DNA of 64,000 bases from Streptomyces caeruleatus (GTDB lineage: Bacteria; Actinomycetota; Actinomycetes; Streptomycetales; Streptomycetaceae). The DNA is taken from assembly GCF_001514235.1 (NCBI RefSeq), contig NZ_KQ948930.1, forward strand, positions 429,795 to 493,794, in the 5' to 3' direction. Shown here piece after piece: positions 39,938-48,806 of the stretch. Every line of letters begins with the position of its first letter. Within the stretch, counting starts at the first letter, position 1. Both the position numbers and the translations under genes were made by a program. The notes below the pieces were generated by a model that ran no database searches, was not told where the DNA came from, and saw nothing but the letters and a program-made list of their open reading frames with translations.

Positions 39938-41176
39938 TCAGTGCCGCTTGGCGCCCTTGGCCCTGCGGCCGCCCGTCCGCTTCGTGGAACCGTCCGGCCA
40001 CAACTGCGGCCTCCTCTTCGCCGCCAGGTCCTCCGCCCACCCGAACCACACGATGCAGCTTCCGATGAGTACCCAGGTGAAGGCCAGGACCGGCCAGGGG
40101 CTTTCGAGGAGCCAGGAGAAGTGCATCCACATCAGGTCGATGCCCCACAGCTGGTCCCACATGGTCGCGGCGATGAGGATGCAGGTGTTGTGCCAGAGGT
40201 AGATCGTCACCGCGCGGGAGTTGAGCAGGGTGATCAGTCGGTCCCAGCGGCGCAGGCGGCGTGGCCACTCGGACCAGGAGGGGCTGAGGTGGAGGAGGAG
40301 CAGGACCGTGCCGAAGGACCAGAGGGCCTGGGCCAGGGGCATGCTGTCGAGGTCGTTGCCCTCGCCGAAGTCGTGGTGGAGGGCGTACCAGAGGCCGACC
40401 AGGGCGAACACCGGGGCCACGGACGGCACGACGTAGCGGGGCAGCCGGCGCAGGATGCCCTCCTGGTGGGCCATGCCGAGGATCCAGCAGGCGCCGAAGG
40501 TGCTGAAGTCGGTGAGGGCGGACGGGATCCGCTCGCCGGGGAGGTTGAGGTAGCCCAGCTCGAAGGCCGCCGACAGGGCGAGCGGCGCGAGGAGGGTGGC
40601 CAGCGGCATCGCGCGCAGGGCCTTGAGCAGGAACGGGGAGAGCAGGACGTACCAGAGGTAGGCGCGGATGTACCAGAGCGGTCCGGCGAGGTCGGAGGCC
40701 CAGTTCTCGCCGATGAAGCCGTGCAGGCCGGGGAGGCCCTCGCCGTAGGGCGGGTCGCTGAGCGGGACGGCCCAGTAGGCGAGGTGGATCCACCACCAGC
40801 CGGGGTGGCCGTCGGCGTCCGGTCCCCAGCCCTGGATCACCATGCCGGTGACGCCGACCACGCCCAGCAGCCACAGCGGGGGCAGCAGCCGGCGTATGCG
40901 GCTCCTGATGACCTGCAGGGCCGGGCGCTTCAGGGAGCGGGCCATGAGGTTGCCGGCGAGGGCGAACATCACGCCCATGGAGGGGAAGACCAGCGGCAGC
41001 CAGGCCCAGCCCGTCAGGTGGTAGAGGACCACGCGGAACAGGGCGAGGGCGCGCAGGAGGTCGAAGTAGCGGTCCCGTACCGGGGCTCTGCGGGCGGTCT
41101 GCTCGGGCGCCGTCTCCGGTGGGAGCGGGGTGGTCGCTTCGGACGTCGGTGCGGTCGCGGGGGTGGGTGGGTTCAT
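39938..41176 (-). CDS. Acyltransferase-3 family membrane protein of the mat operon
   Basis: 412 aa with about ten membrane segments. The acyltransferase-3 opening DRYFDLLRALALFRVVLYHL supplies the conserved Arg and His, followed by GPLWYIRAYLWYVLLSPFLL. Such proteins O-acylate extracellular sugars or glycans. The ATG overlaps the stop of the deacetylase/glycosyltransferase gene (ATGA), so it belongs to the same operon and probably modifies the polymer made there; that is inference. The C-terminus is a short basic tail. Confidence 0.88.
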   Translation of the reverse strand: MNPPTPATAPTSEATTPLPPETAPEQTARRAPVRDRYFDLLRALALFRVVLYHLTGWAWLPLVFPSMGVMFALAGNLMARSLKRPALQVIRSRIRRLLPPLWLLGVVGVTGMVIQGWGPDADGHPGWWWIHLAYWAVPLSDPPYGEGLPGLHGFIGENWASDLAGPLWYIRAYLWYVLLSPFLLKALRAMPLATLLAPLALSAAFELGYLNLPGERIPSALTDFSTFGACWILGMAHQEGILRRLPRYVVPSVAPVFALVGLWYALHHDFGEGNDLDSMPLAQALWSFGTVLLLLHLSPSWSEWPRRLRRWDRLITLLNSRAVTIYLWHNTCILIAATMWDQLWGIDLMWMHFSWLLESPWPVLAFTWVLIGSCIVWFGWAEDLAAKRRPQLWPDGSTKRTGGRRAKGAKRH

Positions 41177-43371
41177 CGGACCGGCCTCTCGTCCATGATC
41201 TGCCGACGCTGGGCCGGAACGGTCGGCGGGGCGGACACCCCGCCCTTGCGCCGCAGTTTCTGCCAGCGCAGCCGGCCGCCGGTGAGGGCGGTGATCCAGG
41301 ACTGGAGCAGGACGACGTACATGAGCTGTCGGTAGAGGATCTGCTGGAGCGGGAGCGAGATGAGGGGGGTGAGGGGCTCGCGGTCCAGGACGAAGGCGTA
41401 GGCCGCGCAGACCACCTGGATGGCGAGGACGCCGAACCAGGCCAGGATCGTCTTCTCGGTGGGGCCGAAGATCAGGCCGTAGATGAGGAAGACGTCGATC
41501 AGCGGGGCCAGCAGCGGGGCCAGGACCATGAAGAGGGACACCAGGGGCAGACCCACCCGGCCGAAGCGGCCCGACGGGCCCCCTTCCACGAGTGCCTTGC
41601 GGTGCTTCCAGATCGCCTGCATGGTGCCGTACGACCAGCGGTAGCGCTGGGACCACAGCTGCTGGACCGACTCGGGGGCCTCGGTCCAGGCCCGGGCCTT
41701 CTCGGCGTACACCACGCGCCAGCCGTCGCGGTGGATCGCCATGGTGATGTCGGTGTCCTCGGCGAGGGTGTCGTCGCTCATGCCGCCGACCCGTTCCAGG
41801 GCCGAGCGCCGGAAGGCTCCGACGGCGCCGGGGATGGTCGGCATGCACTGCAGGACGTCGTACATACGGCGGTCCAGGTTGAAGCCCATCACGTACTCGA
41901 TGTGCTGCCAGGCGCCGATGAGGGTGTCCTTGTTGCCGACCTTGGCGTTGCCGGCGACCGCGCCGACGCGCGGGTCGGCGAACGGCTGGACGAGTTCGCG
42001 GACCGTGGACGGCTCGAAGACCGTGTCGCCGTCCATCATCACGATCAGGTCGTACCGGGCGTTGGCCAGGCCGCGGTTGAGGGCGGCCGGCTTGCCCGCG
42101 TTGAGCTGGCGGATGACGCGGACGTTCGGCAGGCCGAGGCCCTCGACGATCCGGGCCGTGCCGTCGCTGGAGCCGTCGTCGATGACGATGATCTCGACGG
42201 GGTGTTCGCTGCGCATCAGGGACCGCACGGTGTTCTCGATGCACTTGGCCTCGTTGTACGCCGGGACCAGCACCGACACCGGCTCGGTGACCGGCGCGCC
42301 CGGGCCCCAGCTGAAGTCGCGGCGGCGGGTGCGGCGGGCGTGCAGGCCGGAGAGCAGCAGCATCAGGCCGAAGCGGGCGATGACGAGGGAGCCGATGGCG
42401 GCGAGGCCGACGACGAGGATCGCGGTGATGTTGTCGGAGGCGTCGACGAGGAAGACCCAGGCCCTGCCCTTCCACAGGTCGAGGCCGGTGACCTCGGTGT
42501 GGGCGCTGGGGGCGTCCAGGGCCTCGGTGAGGTTCTGGAACTCATAGCCCTTCCCCTGGAGTTGGGGGATGAGCCGGTCCAGGGCCCGGACCGTCTGGTG
42601 CCGGTCGCCGCCGGAGTCGTGCATCAGGACGATCGCGCCCTTGCCGGGCTTGGGCGTGGAGTTGCGGACGATGGCCTCGACACCGGGCTTGCGCCAGTCC
42701 TCGCTGTCGGTGTCGTTGACGATCGTGATGTAGCCGCGGCTGCCGATGTACTCGGTGACCGGCCAGGAGTTGTTGTCCATGTTCTCGGACTTGGACGAGT
42801 AGGGCGGCCGGAAGAGGGAGCTGCGGATGCCGACCGCGCCCGCGAGCGCGAGCTGGTTCTGGGAGAGCTCCCAGTCGACGCGCTTCTTGGACTGGTAGGA
42901 GAGGTCGGGGTGGTTGAAGGTGTGCAGCCCGATCTCGTGGCCTTCGTCCACCATGCGCTGGACGAGGTCCGGGTAGCGGGAGGCCATCGTGCCGGTGATG
43001 AAGAAGACGGCGTGCGCGTCGTTGCGCTTCAGGGCGTCCAGTACCTTCGGCGTCCACTCGGGGTCGGGGCCGTCGTCGAAGGTGAGGACGACGCTGTCGT
43101 CCGGCACGCGCAGGGTGGTGGCCTTGCCGCCGCGGGTGTCGATGACGGGGCCGCCCTTGAGGACGTCCCGCGGCACCTTGTCGTTGGCGGCGGCGGGCGC
43201 CACCCGGTAGTCGGCGAGGATCTCGCTGTGGACGTAGCCCCGCAGCATCAGCATCGCCATCAGCGCGACGAGGACGAGGCAGGGCAGCAGCAGGCGCATG
43301 GGCACGCGGCGGCGCCGGGAGCCGTCGGGGGCTCCCTTCGCGGGGCCTTGACGGCGGGTGCGGGATGCCAT
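41173..43371 (-). CDS. matB: Bifunctional polysaccharide deacetylase/glycosyltransferase (MatB type)
   Basis: 732 aa. An N-terminal anchor (25-43) is followed by an extracytoplasmic NodB deacetylase domain (about 94-290: TFDDGPDPEW, the H-x3-H motif in HTFNHPD, RPPYSS). A membrane pair leads to a GT2 domain (about 385-600: VPAYNEAKCIENTV, DDGSSDGT, MMDGDTVFEP, EDTD, QRYRW), and C-terminal helices end the protein. It joins in one chain the jobs split between PgaB/IcaB and PgaC/IcaA. In Streptomyces matAB makes a PNAG-like polymer needed for mycelial pellet formation. The ATG overlaps the matA stop (TGATG). Confidence 0.92.
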   Translation of the reverse strand: MASRTRRQGPAKGAPDGSRRRRVPMRLLLPCLVLVALMAMLMLRGYVHSEILADYRVAPAAANDKVPRDVLKGGPVIDTRGGKATTLRVPDDSVVLTFDDGPDPEWTPKVLDALKRNDAHAVFFITGTMASRYPDLVQRMVDEGHEIGLHTFNHPDLSYQSKKRVDWELSQNQLALAGAVGIRSSLFRPPYSSKSENMDNNSWPVTEYIGSRGYITIVNDTDSEDWRKPGVEAIVRNSTPKPGKGAIVLMHDSGGDRHQTVRALDRLIPQLQGKGYEFQNLTEALDAPSAHTEVTGLDLWKGRAWVFLVDASDNITAILVVGLAAIGSLVIARFGLMLLLSGLHARRTRRRDFSWGPGAPVTEPVSVLVPAYNEAKCIENTVRSLMRSEHPVEIIVIDDGSSDGTARIVEGLGLPNVRVIRQLNAGKPAALNRGLANARYDLIVMMDGDTVFEPSTVRELVQPFADPRVGAVAGNAKVGNKDTLIGAWQHIEYVMGFNLDRRMYDVLQCMPTIPGAVGAFRRSALERVGGMSDDTLAEDTDITMAIHRDGWRVVYAEKARAWTEAPESVQQLWSQRYRWSYGTMQAIWKHRKALVEGGPSGRFGRVGLPLVSLFMVLAPLLAPLIDVFLIYGLIFGPTEKTILAWFGVLAIQVVCAAYAFVLDREPLTPLISLPLQQILYRQLMYVVLLQSWITALTGGRLRWQKLRRKGGVSAPPTVPAQRRQIMDERPVR

Positions 43372-44828
43372 CAGAGGGTGTACTCCGGGGACGGGGCGGC
43401 GGGAGCGGAAGCGGTGGCGCCCGGTTCCTGGGCGATGGGTGACGGGTCGCTCGGACCGTCGGCGACCGTGCCGGTGCCGGGTTCGTCGACGGTCGGGGTG
43501 TCGGTCGGCTCCTCGGTGGGGCCGCCGCCGTCCGTCGGGGTCGGGTCGGGGTCGGGCACGGTGGGCTCGACGGTCGGGTCGGGATCCGGGGTGGGATCCG
43601 TGTCCGGCTTCACGCTGGGTTTGGTGGCGCTCGGCTTCGGGTCGGCGGACGCGCCCGGGCTCTCGGCGCCGGCCGACGCGCCGGGTGCGGACACGCCGGC
43701 GCCCGGGGACGGGGTCGTACCGGCGTCGGCCGTCGGGGAGACGCCCGGGGAGACGCTGCCCGTGCCGGAGGGCACCGGTGCCGACTCGGCGGGCAGTGGC
43801 GGGGTGTCGACCTGACCGGCCGGCTGCTCCTTGGGGCCCTCCACGGGCAGCCACGGCGCGTCGGAGTTGCCGGACAGCACGGTGGCGACGATCACGATGG
43901 CGTACACCGCGCAGGCGAGGGCCACGGCCATGCCGATCCGGCGGAAACGACGACTACGACGCCCCGACTCGTCGACGAACACCGGCCCGTCGGACCCCTC
44001 GCCGCCCCCGCCCGGCGCGTCCTTCGCCGCGCGCAGCATGTTGTCCAGCTGCAGCCCGACGCCGTCGAGCTGGATGGTGACCTCGTGCGGGTCATGGGTG
44101 GCACCGGGCGCACCGGCCCCCGCGACCGCCTGGGCGGCTACCTCGGAGGGTGCGTCGCCCTCGGCCCACGGGTCACGGACGGCGGGGGCGACCCGCGTCT
44201 CACCGGGCGCCTGGAACGGAGCGTTCCGGGAAGCCGGGGACGCGTCGAACCCGGGGGCGCCGGACGCGTCGGTCCTGGAGGCCGGGGAGGCCGGGGGTGC
44301 GTCGGCCCTGGAGGCCTGCGACGCGTGGCCGGAAGCACGGAACCCGTCACCCCCGACCGCCGGCGCCCCGTCGCTTCCGCGAGTCGGCGGACGTCGGTCG
44401 AAGGCCGACCAGGCCTCCGTCTTCCCCGTGGGCCGGGCGGAACCCCCCACCGCCGGTCTCCCGATCGCCGGAAGCACCGCGGTCCCGTCCGCGTCGGACG
44501 CGGACCCCCCGGAAGAGGAACCACCGGAAGAGGAACCACCGGTGGAGGAACCACCGGAAGAGGAACCGGAAGCGGACGAACCGGAACCGCCCCCCAGGAC
44601 CTGTGTCTCGTCGGCGTCCGAGGACGCGCGTCCGCCACCGTGGAGTATCTCCGTCTCCCTTGCCTCGGACCGGGAGCGATGGCCCCGACCGGGAACCTCG
44701 GTCTCCCCGGTCGCCGGGAAGGCCTGGGTGTCAGCCCGGGAGCCCCCCACGGAAGAGCCGCCTCCGGAGCCCCCCGCGATCTCGGGCCACTCCGGTTGGG
44801 CTTCTTCTCGCCACTTCTTCACGCGCAC
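43371..44828 (-). CDS. matA: MatA-like membrane protein with disordered flanks
   Basis: About 485 aa. A long Ser/Gly/Ala-rich cytoplasmic part (1-300) contains a Gly-Ser-Ser repeat encoded by 15-base tandem units near 44511-44570. One membrane helix (GMAVALACAVYAIVIVATVL) is followed by a Pro/Ser/Thr-rich extracellular tail of about 150 residues. No enzyme domain is visible. Its position directly upstream of matB with a TGATG overlap identifies it; a scaffold or export role is inference. The start is uncertain: ATG 44834, GTG 44828 and GTG 44822 lie together behind a G-run; 44828 has the best spacing. Confidence 0.75.
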   Translation of the reverse strand: MRVKKWREEAQPEWPEIAGGSGGGSSVGGSRADTQAFPATGETEVPGRGHRSRSEARETEILHGGGRASSDADETQVLGGGSGSSASGSSSGGSSTGGSSSGGSSSGGSASDADGTAVLPAIGRPAVGGSARPTGKTEAWSAFDRRPPTRGSDGAPAVGGDGFRASGHASQASRADAPPASPASRTDASGAPGFDASPASRNAPFQAPGETRVAPAVRDPWAEGDAPSEVAAQAVAGAGAPGATHDPHEVTIQLDGVGLQLDNMLRAAKDAPGGGGEGSDGPVFVDESGRRSRRFRRIGMAVALACAVYAIVIVATVLSGNSDAPWLPVEGPKEQPAGQVDTPPLPAESAPVPSGTGSVSPGVSPTADAGTTPSPGAGVSAPGASAGAESPGASADPKPSATKPSVKPDTDPTPDPDPTVEPTVPDPDPTPTDGGGPTEEPTDTPTVDEPGTGTVADGPSDPSPIAQEPGATASAPAAPSPEYTL

Positions 44829-44979
44829 GCACATCCCCCCACGGGACCGTTCTGGGTGCGCGTACGACACTGAGCACCCGTCGCCGTACCGAGCCCCCAC
44901 CCGGCCGAGCGCCCCCCATTACCACACCGTGCTCAGGCCATGAATGTAGCGCACGCGGAGGTTTCGTGTTTGCGATGTG

Positions 44980-45945
44980 TCAATCCTGCGCGCTCATAGT
45001 GGCCGAATCCTTGGCCGAAAGCCACCCGTCCGCAGGCCTCCGCAGCCAGCCTTCCTCGGCCGCCACCTGGGCCGCAGCCCGTCGAAGGCTGTCGAAAGCG
45101 GGGTGCGCGAGCCCCTTTCGCCAGACCAGGGAAACGGGTGACAGCGGCACCGGATCGACCAGGGGACGCAGCACGGTCCGGGGCATGGGCGGGAAGTCCA
45201 CGACGACGAGCACGGGCGTCCGCGTCTTGGCCATGAGCCGCTCGAACTCCTCGTCGCCCACGGCGAGCGGAGCGGGTGCCGCGAGCTCGATGCCCCGCCC
45301 CTCGAACAGCCGGCGCGCGAGGTCGGTCCACTCCGGGGTACGGGGGTTCCCGGCCCCGGCGTAGACGACCTCACCCGCGAGCGCGGCGAGCGGCACCGCT
45401 TCCAGCGCCGCGAGCGGATGGTCCTCGGGGAGCAGGATCGCCATGGGCTCGTAGCGGACGGGCTGATGGTCGAGCGCCGCCCGCAGCGCCGGGTCCAGAC
45501 CGGCGAACCGCCCGAAGGACGCGTCCAACCGCCCGGCGACCATCTCGCCGGCCGCCCACGTCAGGCCGCTCTCGTAGCGGGCCATCAGTTCGTACTCGGG
45601 GGCGAGTTCGCGGGCCCGGTGCAGGACCCGGCGCGGGGTGCGCAGGCCCGGGGAGTTGAGGTCCACCAGCAGGGCGCGCGCCTGCGCGAACGCGGCGAGC
45701 AGGTCGTCCTGGGCCTGCAGGGCGCGACGCGCGTACGGCACCAGCCGCTCACCGTCCCCCGTCAGCGTGACCTGCCGGGTCGTCCGCACGAACAGTTCGG
45801 CGCCCAACTCCCGCTCCAGCCGCCGTACGTCCCGGCTGAGCGCCTGCTGGGCGACGTACAGCCGCGCCGCGGCACGCGTGAAGTGCAGTTCCTCCGCGAC
45901 GGCGAGGAACGCGCGCAGGAGCCGGGGGTCGAGGTGTGCGGGCAT
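44980..45945 (-). CDS. LysR-family transcriptional regulator
   Basis: 321 aa. The N-terminal winged helix (LRAFLAVAEELHFTRAAARL, QQALSRDVRRLERELG) and the LysR substrate-binding domain (about 90-300) are both complete. It is divergent from an MFS transporter gene with about 100 bases between, the usual arrangement for a regulator controlling its neighbour. In that gap CAACAC (45976) and GTGTTG (46007) form spaced arms, and TGAATCA/TTGATTCA another pair; either may be a binding site. Effector unknown. Confidence 0.9.
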   Translation of the reverse strand: MPAHLDPRLLRAFLAVAEELHFTRAAARLYVAQQALSRDVRRLERELGAELFVRTTRQVTLTGDGERLVPYARRALQAQDDLLAAFAQARALLVDLNSPGLRTPRRVLHRARELAPEYELMARYESGLTWAAGEMVAGRLDASFGRFAGLDPALRAALDHQPVRYEPMAILLPEDHPLAALEAVPLAALAGEVVYAGAGNPRTPEWTDLARRLFEGRGIELAAPAPLAVGDEEFERLMAKTRTPVLVVVDFPPMPRTVLRPLVDPVPLSPVSLVWRKGLAHPAFDSLRRAAAQVAAEEGWLRRPADGWLSAKDSATMSAQD

Positions 45946-46046
45946 GCCGGGAACATACAGCTCACGCCCGTCTCACAACACAGGTGCGTGAATCAGCGCC
46001 CAGCAGGTGTTGGACCCCGTGATCCACTCGGGGCGACGGTTGATTC

Positions 46047-47357
46047 ATGCCGCAACCGTCGTACAGAGAAGCCCCGAAGACCACGAAGACCACGAACTCC
46101 CTGAACACTCCGAAAGCCCCCCTGCTCACCCTCACCGCCGACACGATCGTGGCCGTCGACTTCGGCTCCCGCACGAGGAACCGGCCCCCCGGCCCGTACC
46201 GCCGGCTCTTCGCCCACCCCGGCACCCGTGCCTTCACCCTGGCGAACCTGACCGCCCGTCTGCCCATGGGCATGTTCAGCGTGAGCGCGGTCGTGATGAT
46301 CGCCGGCACCCGGGGTTCGTACGCCCTCGCCGGCGCCGTCACCGCGACCGGCCTCGCGGCGACCGCGCTGGTCGCCCCCTGGACGGCACGGCTCGTCGAC
46401 CGGTACGGACAGGCGCGGGTCGCCGTGCCCGCCACGCTCGTCGCCGCGCTGGGCAGCCTCGCGCTGCTGCTGTGCGTGCGCTACGACGCCCCGGCCTGGA
46501 CCCTCTTCGCCGCGTACGCCGCCACGGCGACCACCCCCAACACCGGCGGCATGTCCCGCGCCCGGTGGACCCACCTGCTGAAGGGCGACCCCGGGTCCCT
46601 GCACACGGCGAACTCCTTCGAGCAGGCCGCCGACGAACTGTGCTTCATGCTGGGCCCGGTGCTCGCGGCCTTCCTGTGCGGAACGTTCTTCCCGGAGGCG
46701 GGCACGCTGGTCGGGGCGGTGCTCCTGGTGACCGGCGTGCTGCTCTTCGCGGCCCAGCGCTCCACGGAGCCGCCGCCCCGGGAACACACGGCCGTGCAGT
46801 CGCCGCTGCGCGCCCCCGGCATGCCCTCGCTGCTGGCCGTCTGCCTCGCCATGGGCGCCGTGTTCGGCTCGACGGAGGTCGTCACCATCGCCTTCGCGGA
46901 CACCTCGGGCCACCGCACGGCGGCAGGCGTGGTGCTCGCACTCCAGGCGGCCGGCTCCTGCGCGGCGGGCCTGCTGTACGGCCGGCTCAGGCTCTCGGGC
47001 CCCGCCGAGTACCGCTACCCCTGGTGCCTGGCGGCGATGACCGCCCTCCTGACCCTGCCCCTCCTGACCGCCACCCTCACCGGCTCCCTCCCCCTGCTGG
47101 CCCTCGCCCTCCTGGTGGCCGGCATGGCCACGGCCCCCACCATGATCACCAACATGGCCCTGGTCCAGCACCGCACCCCGCCCGACCGCCTCAACGAGGG
47201 CATGACCCTGGCGGTGACCGCCCTCCTGGGCGGCATCGCGTGCGGCAGCGCGATCGGAGGCTGGACGGCAGAGCACCTGACCCCGACAGCCGCCTACGGA
47301 GTCCCCCTCACAGCAGCCGCAACAGCACTACTCATCACCCTGGCAACAACCCCCTAA
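46047..47357 (+). CDS. MFS transporter
   Basis: 436 aa. About 45 soluble residues precede twelve predicted membrane segments; motif A-like ARLVDRYGQARV follows helix 2. The transporter resembles small actinobacterial MFS exporters of unknown substrate. It is divergent from the LysR gene, which probably regulates it. The stop codon TAA lies within the leading part of dispersed repeat copy C, between its CCCC and GGGG blocks. Confidence 0.87.
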   Translation: MPQPSYREAPKTTKTTNSLNTPKAPLLTLTADTIVAVDFGSRTRNRPPGPYRRLFAHPGTRAFTLANLTARLPMGMFSVSAVVMIAGTRGSYALAGAVTATGLAATALVAPWTARLVDRYGQARVAVPATLVAALGSLALLLCVRYDAPAWTLFAAYAATATTPNTGGMSRARWTHLLKGDPGSLHTANSFEQAADELCFMLGPVLAAFLCGTFFPEAGTLVGAVLLVTGVLLFAAQRSTEPPPREHTAVQSPLRAPGMPSLLAVCLAMGAVFGSTEVVTIAFADTSGHRTAAGVVLALQAAGSCAAGLLYGRLRLSGPAEYRYPWCLAAMTALLTLPLLTATLTGSLPLLALALLVAGMATAPTMITNMALVQHRTPPDRLNEGMTLAVTALLGGIACGSAIGGWTAEHLTPTAAYGVPLTAAATALLITLATTP

Positions 47358-47412
47358 GGGGCGCGGGGCTGCATCAATATGCGGCTCCGCCGCGTGGGCG
47401 CGACAAGCCCCC
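47350..47412 (+). repeat. Dispersed GC-rich repeat, copy C (long form)
   Basis: CCCCC-TAA-GGGGC, then GCGGGGCTG, a variable eight bases, inner hairpin GCGGC-TCC-GCCGC, and GCGCGACAAGCCCCC. The middle GGGGC can pair with either the CCCC block before it or the GCCCC block after it. It overlaps the MFS stop codon. Confidence 0.8.
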
Positions 47413-47438
47413 ACGGCGCCGCACCCAAAGAACAACCC

Positions 47439-48662
47439 TCACACGGCACCCCCCACCCGCTGAACCCGCGGAGCAACCCGTACGGATGCCGGCCCCTTCG
47501 CCATCAGCGTGATCCCCGCCCCCAACGGGACCTCCCCCTGCCAGCCCCAACACCGACTCCAGCATCGACAGATGCTGCCCGATACACGCCCGCGGCCCCC
47601 CGCCGAACGGAAACCAGGCGTACCGAGGCCGCCCCGCCTCCGCCTCCGGCGTGAAGCGGGAGGGGTCGAACCGCTCGGCGTCCGGCCAGTGGTCGGGGTG
47701 GCGCTGGGTGACCCAGGGGCTGACCAGGAGGTCGGCGCCGGCGGGTATCCGTACGCCGTCGATCTCCGCCTCGGCGACCGCCCGGCGGCCGATCACGGGC
47801 GCGGAGGGATACAGCCGCATCGCCTCCTTCAGCACCATCGCCAAATACGGCAGCGCCTCCATGTCGTCCGCGGTGGGCGCCCGCCCGCCGGGGCCGCCGA
47901 GCACCTGGTCCACCTCGTCCCGTACGCGCCGCTGTTCCTCGGGGTGCCGGGCGAGGAGGTGCAGTCCCGGCGGCCGGCGACGATCCCGTCGCACAGCGCG
48001 TGCAGTTCCGCCTGGAGGCGTCCGGCGCGGCGGTTGGCGGGGGTGGGCCAGGTGCGCGGCGGCTTCAGCGGGGAGAAGCCGCGCTTGAGGGAGTACTCCT
48101 GGAGTGCGGGCAGGGTGCGCCCGACGACCTCGAAGGCCTGCTCCACATCCGTACCGAAGACGATCCGGCCGACGACGCGCAGCGCGAACCGATGCATCTC
48201 ACCGACCAGTTCGACGGTCCCGGCGCCGTCACCGCCGCCCGTCGCCCCCCGCCAGGCGGCGGCCAGCACGGTCGCCTCCTCGGCCACCTGGGAGGCGTAC
48301 CCGTTCACCCGGCGGCGGGTGAACAGCGGCTGCACGAGGCGCCGTTGGCGCAGGTAGGCGTCGTCCTGGCTGGTGAGCAGCCCGTTGCCGACGGACTGGC
48401 GCAGTTCCTCGTAGAAGGTGTTGTCCTTGCGGAAGTTGGCGGCCTGGGTGGCCAGCACCTGCTGGGCGCCCTCGGGTGAGAAGACCGCGTAGATCTCGGA
48501 CCGCAGTCCCGGGGGTCCGGCCCGGAAGCGCACCACGTCGCCATGGTCGCGGCGGGCTCGCAGATAGGCGGCGAGAGGATCGTTCAGCAGGGCACTCATC
48601 GAGCCGAGTAACGCGCTCCCCGTCACGATCGGCGCCTGGGCGGCCGTCGTCGTCATCGTCAT
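47439..48662 (-). pseudogene. Cytochrome P450, inactivated by internal deletion and frameshifts
   Basis: The N-terminal half reads in one frame from ATG 48662 (preceded by GGGGGG) to about 47980. Homology then jumps to another frame at LHLLARHPEEQRR and continues through the ExxR helix (KEAMRLYP) and the haem-Cys loop FGGGPRACIG. It shifts again after LESVLGLA and finishes in a third frame (ITLMAKGPASVRVAP) at 47439. The oxygen-binding I-helix that should lie between the first two parts, roughly 45-50 codons, is missing, so the protein could not function even with frameshifting. It sits between an MFS gene and the xylosidase locus. Confidence 0.85.
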
Positions 48663-48723
48663 GGTGCCCCCCTTCCCGTGTCGCCCCATTGACTCACCCT
48701 CCGGTCGCACATACCTTCGCCAA

Positions 48724-48760
48724 TCGAAGCGCTTCGACAATCTTGATCGAAACGATTCGA
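48724..48760. promoter_or_regulatory. Two LacI-type operators upstream of the alpha-xylosidase gene
   Basis: TCGAAGCGCTTCGA (48724-48737) is a perfect 14-base palindrome, and TCGAAACGATTCGA (48747-48760) shares its TCGAA/TTCGA arms. Centres are 23 bases apart, about two helical turns. The central CG and arm length suit a LacI-family repressor, and such a gene is second in the downstream unit. Confidence 0.8.
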
Positions 48761-48806
48761 CAAAGGACCGAGGACCGAGGACCGGACGCTGTAAGGGACC
48801 CCCCAC

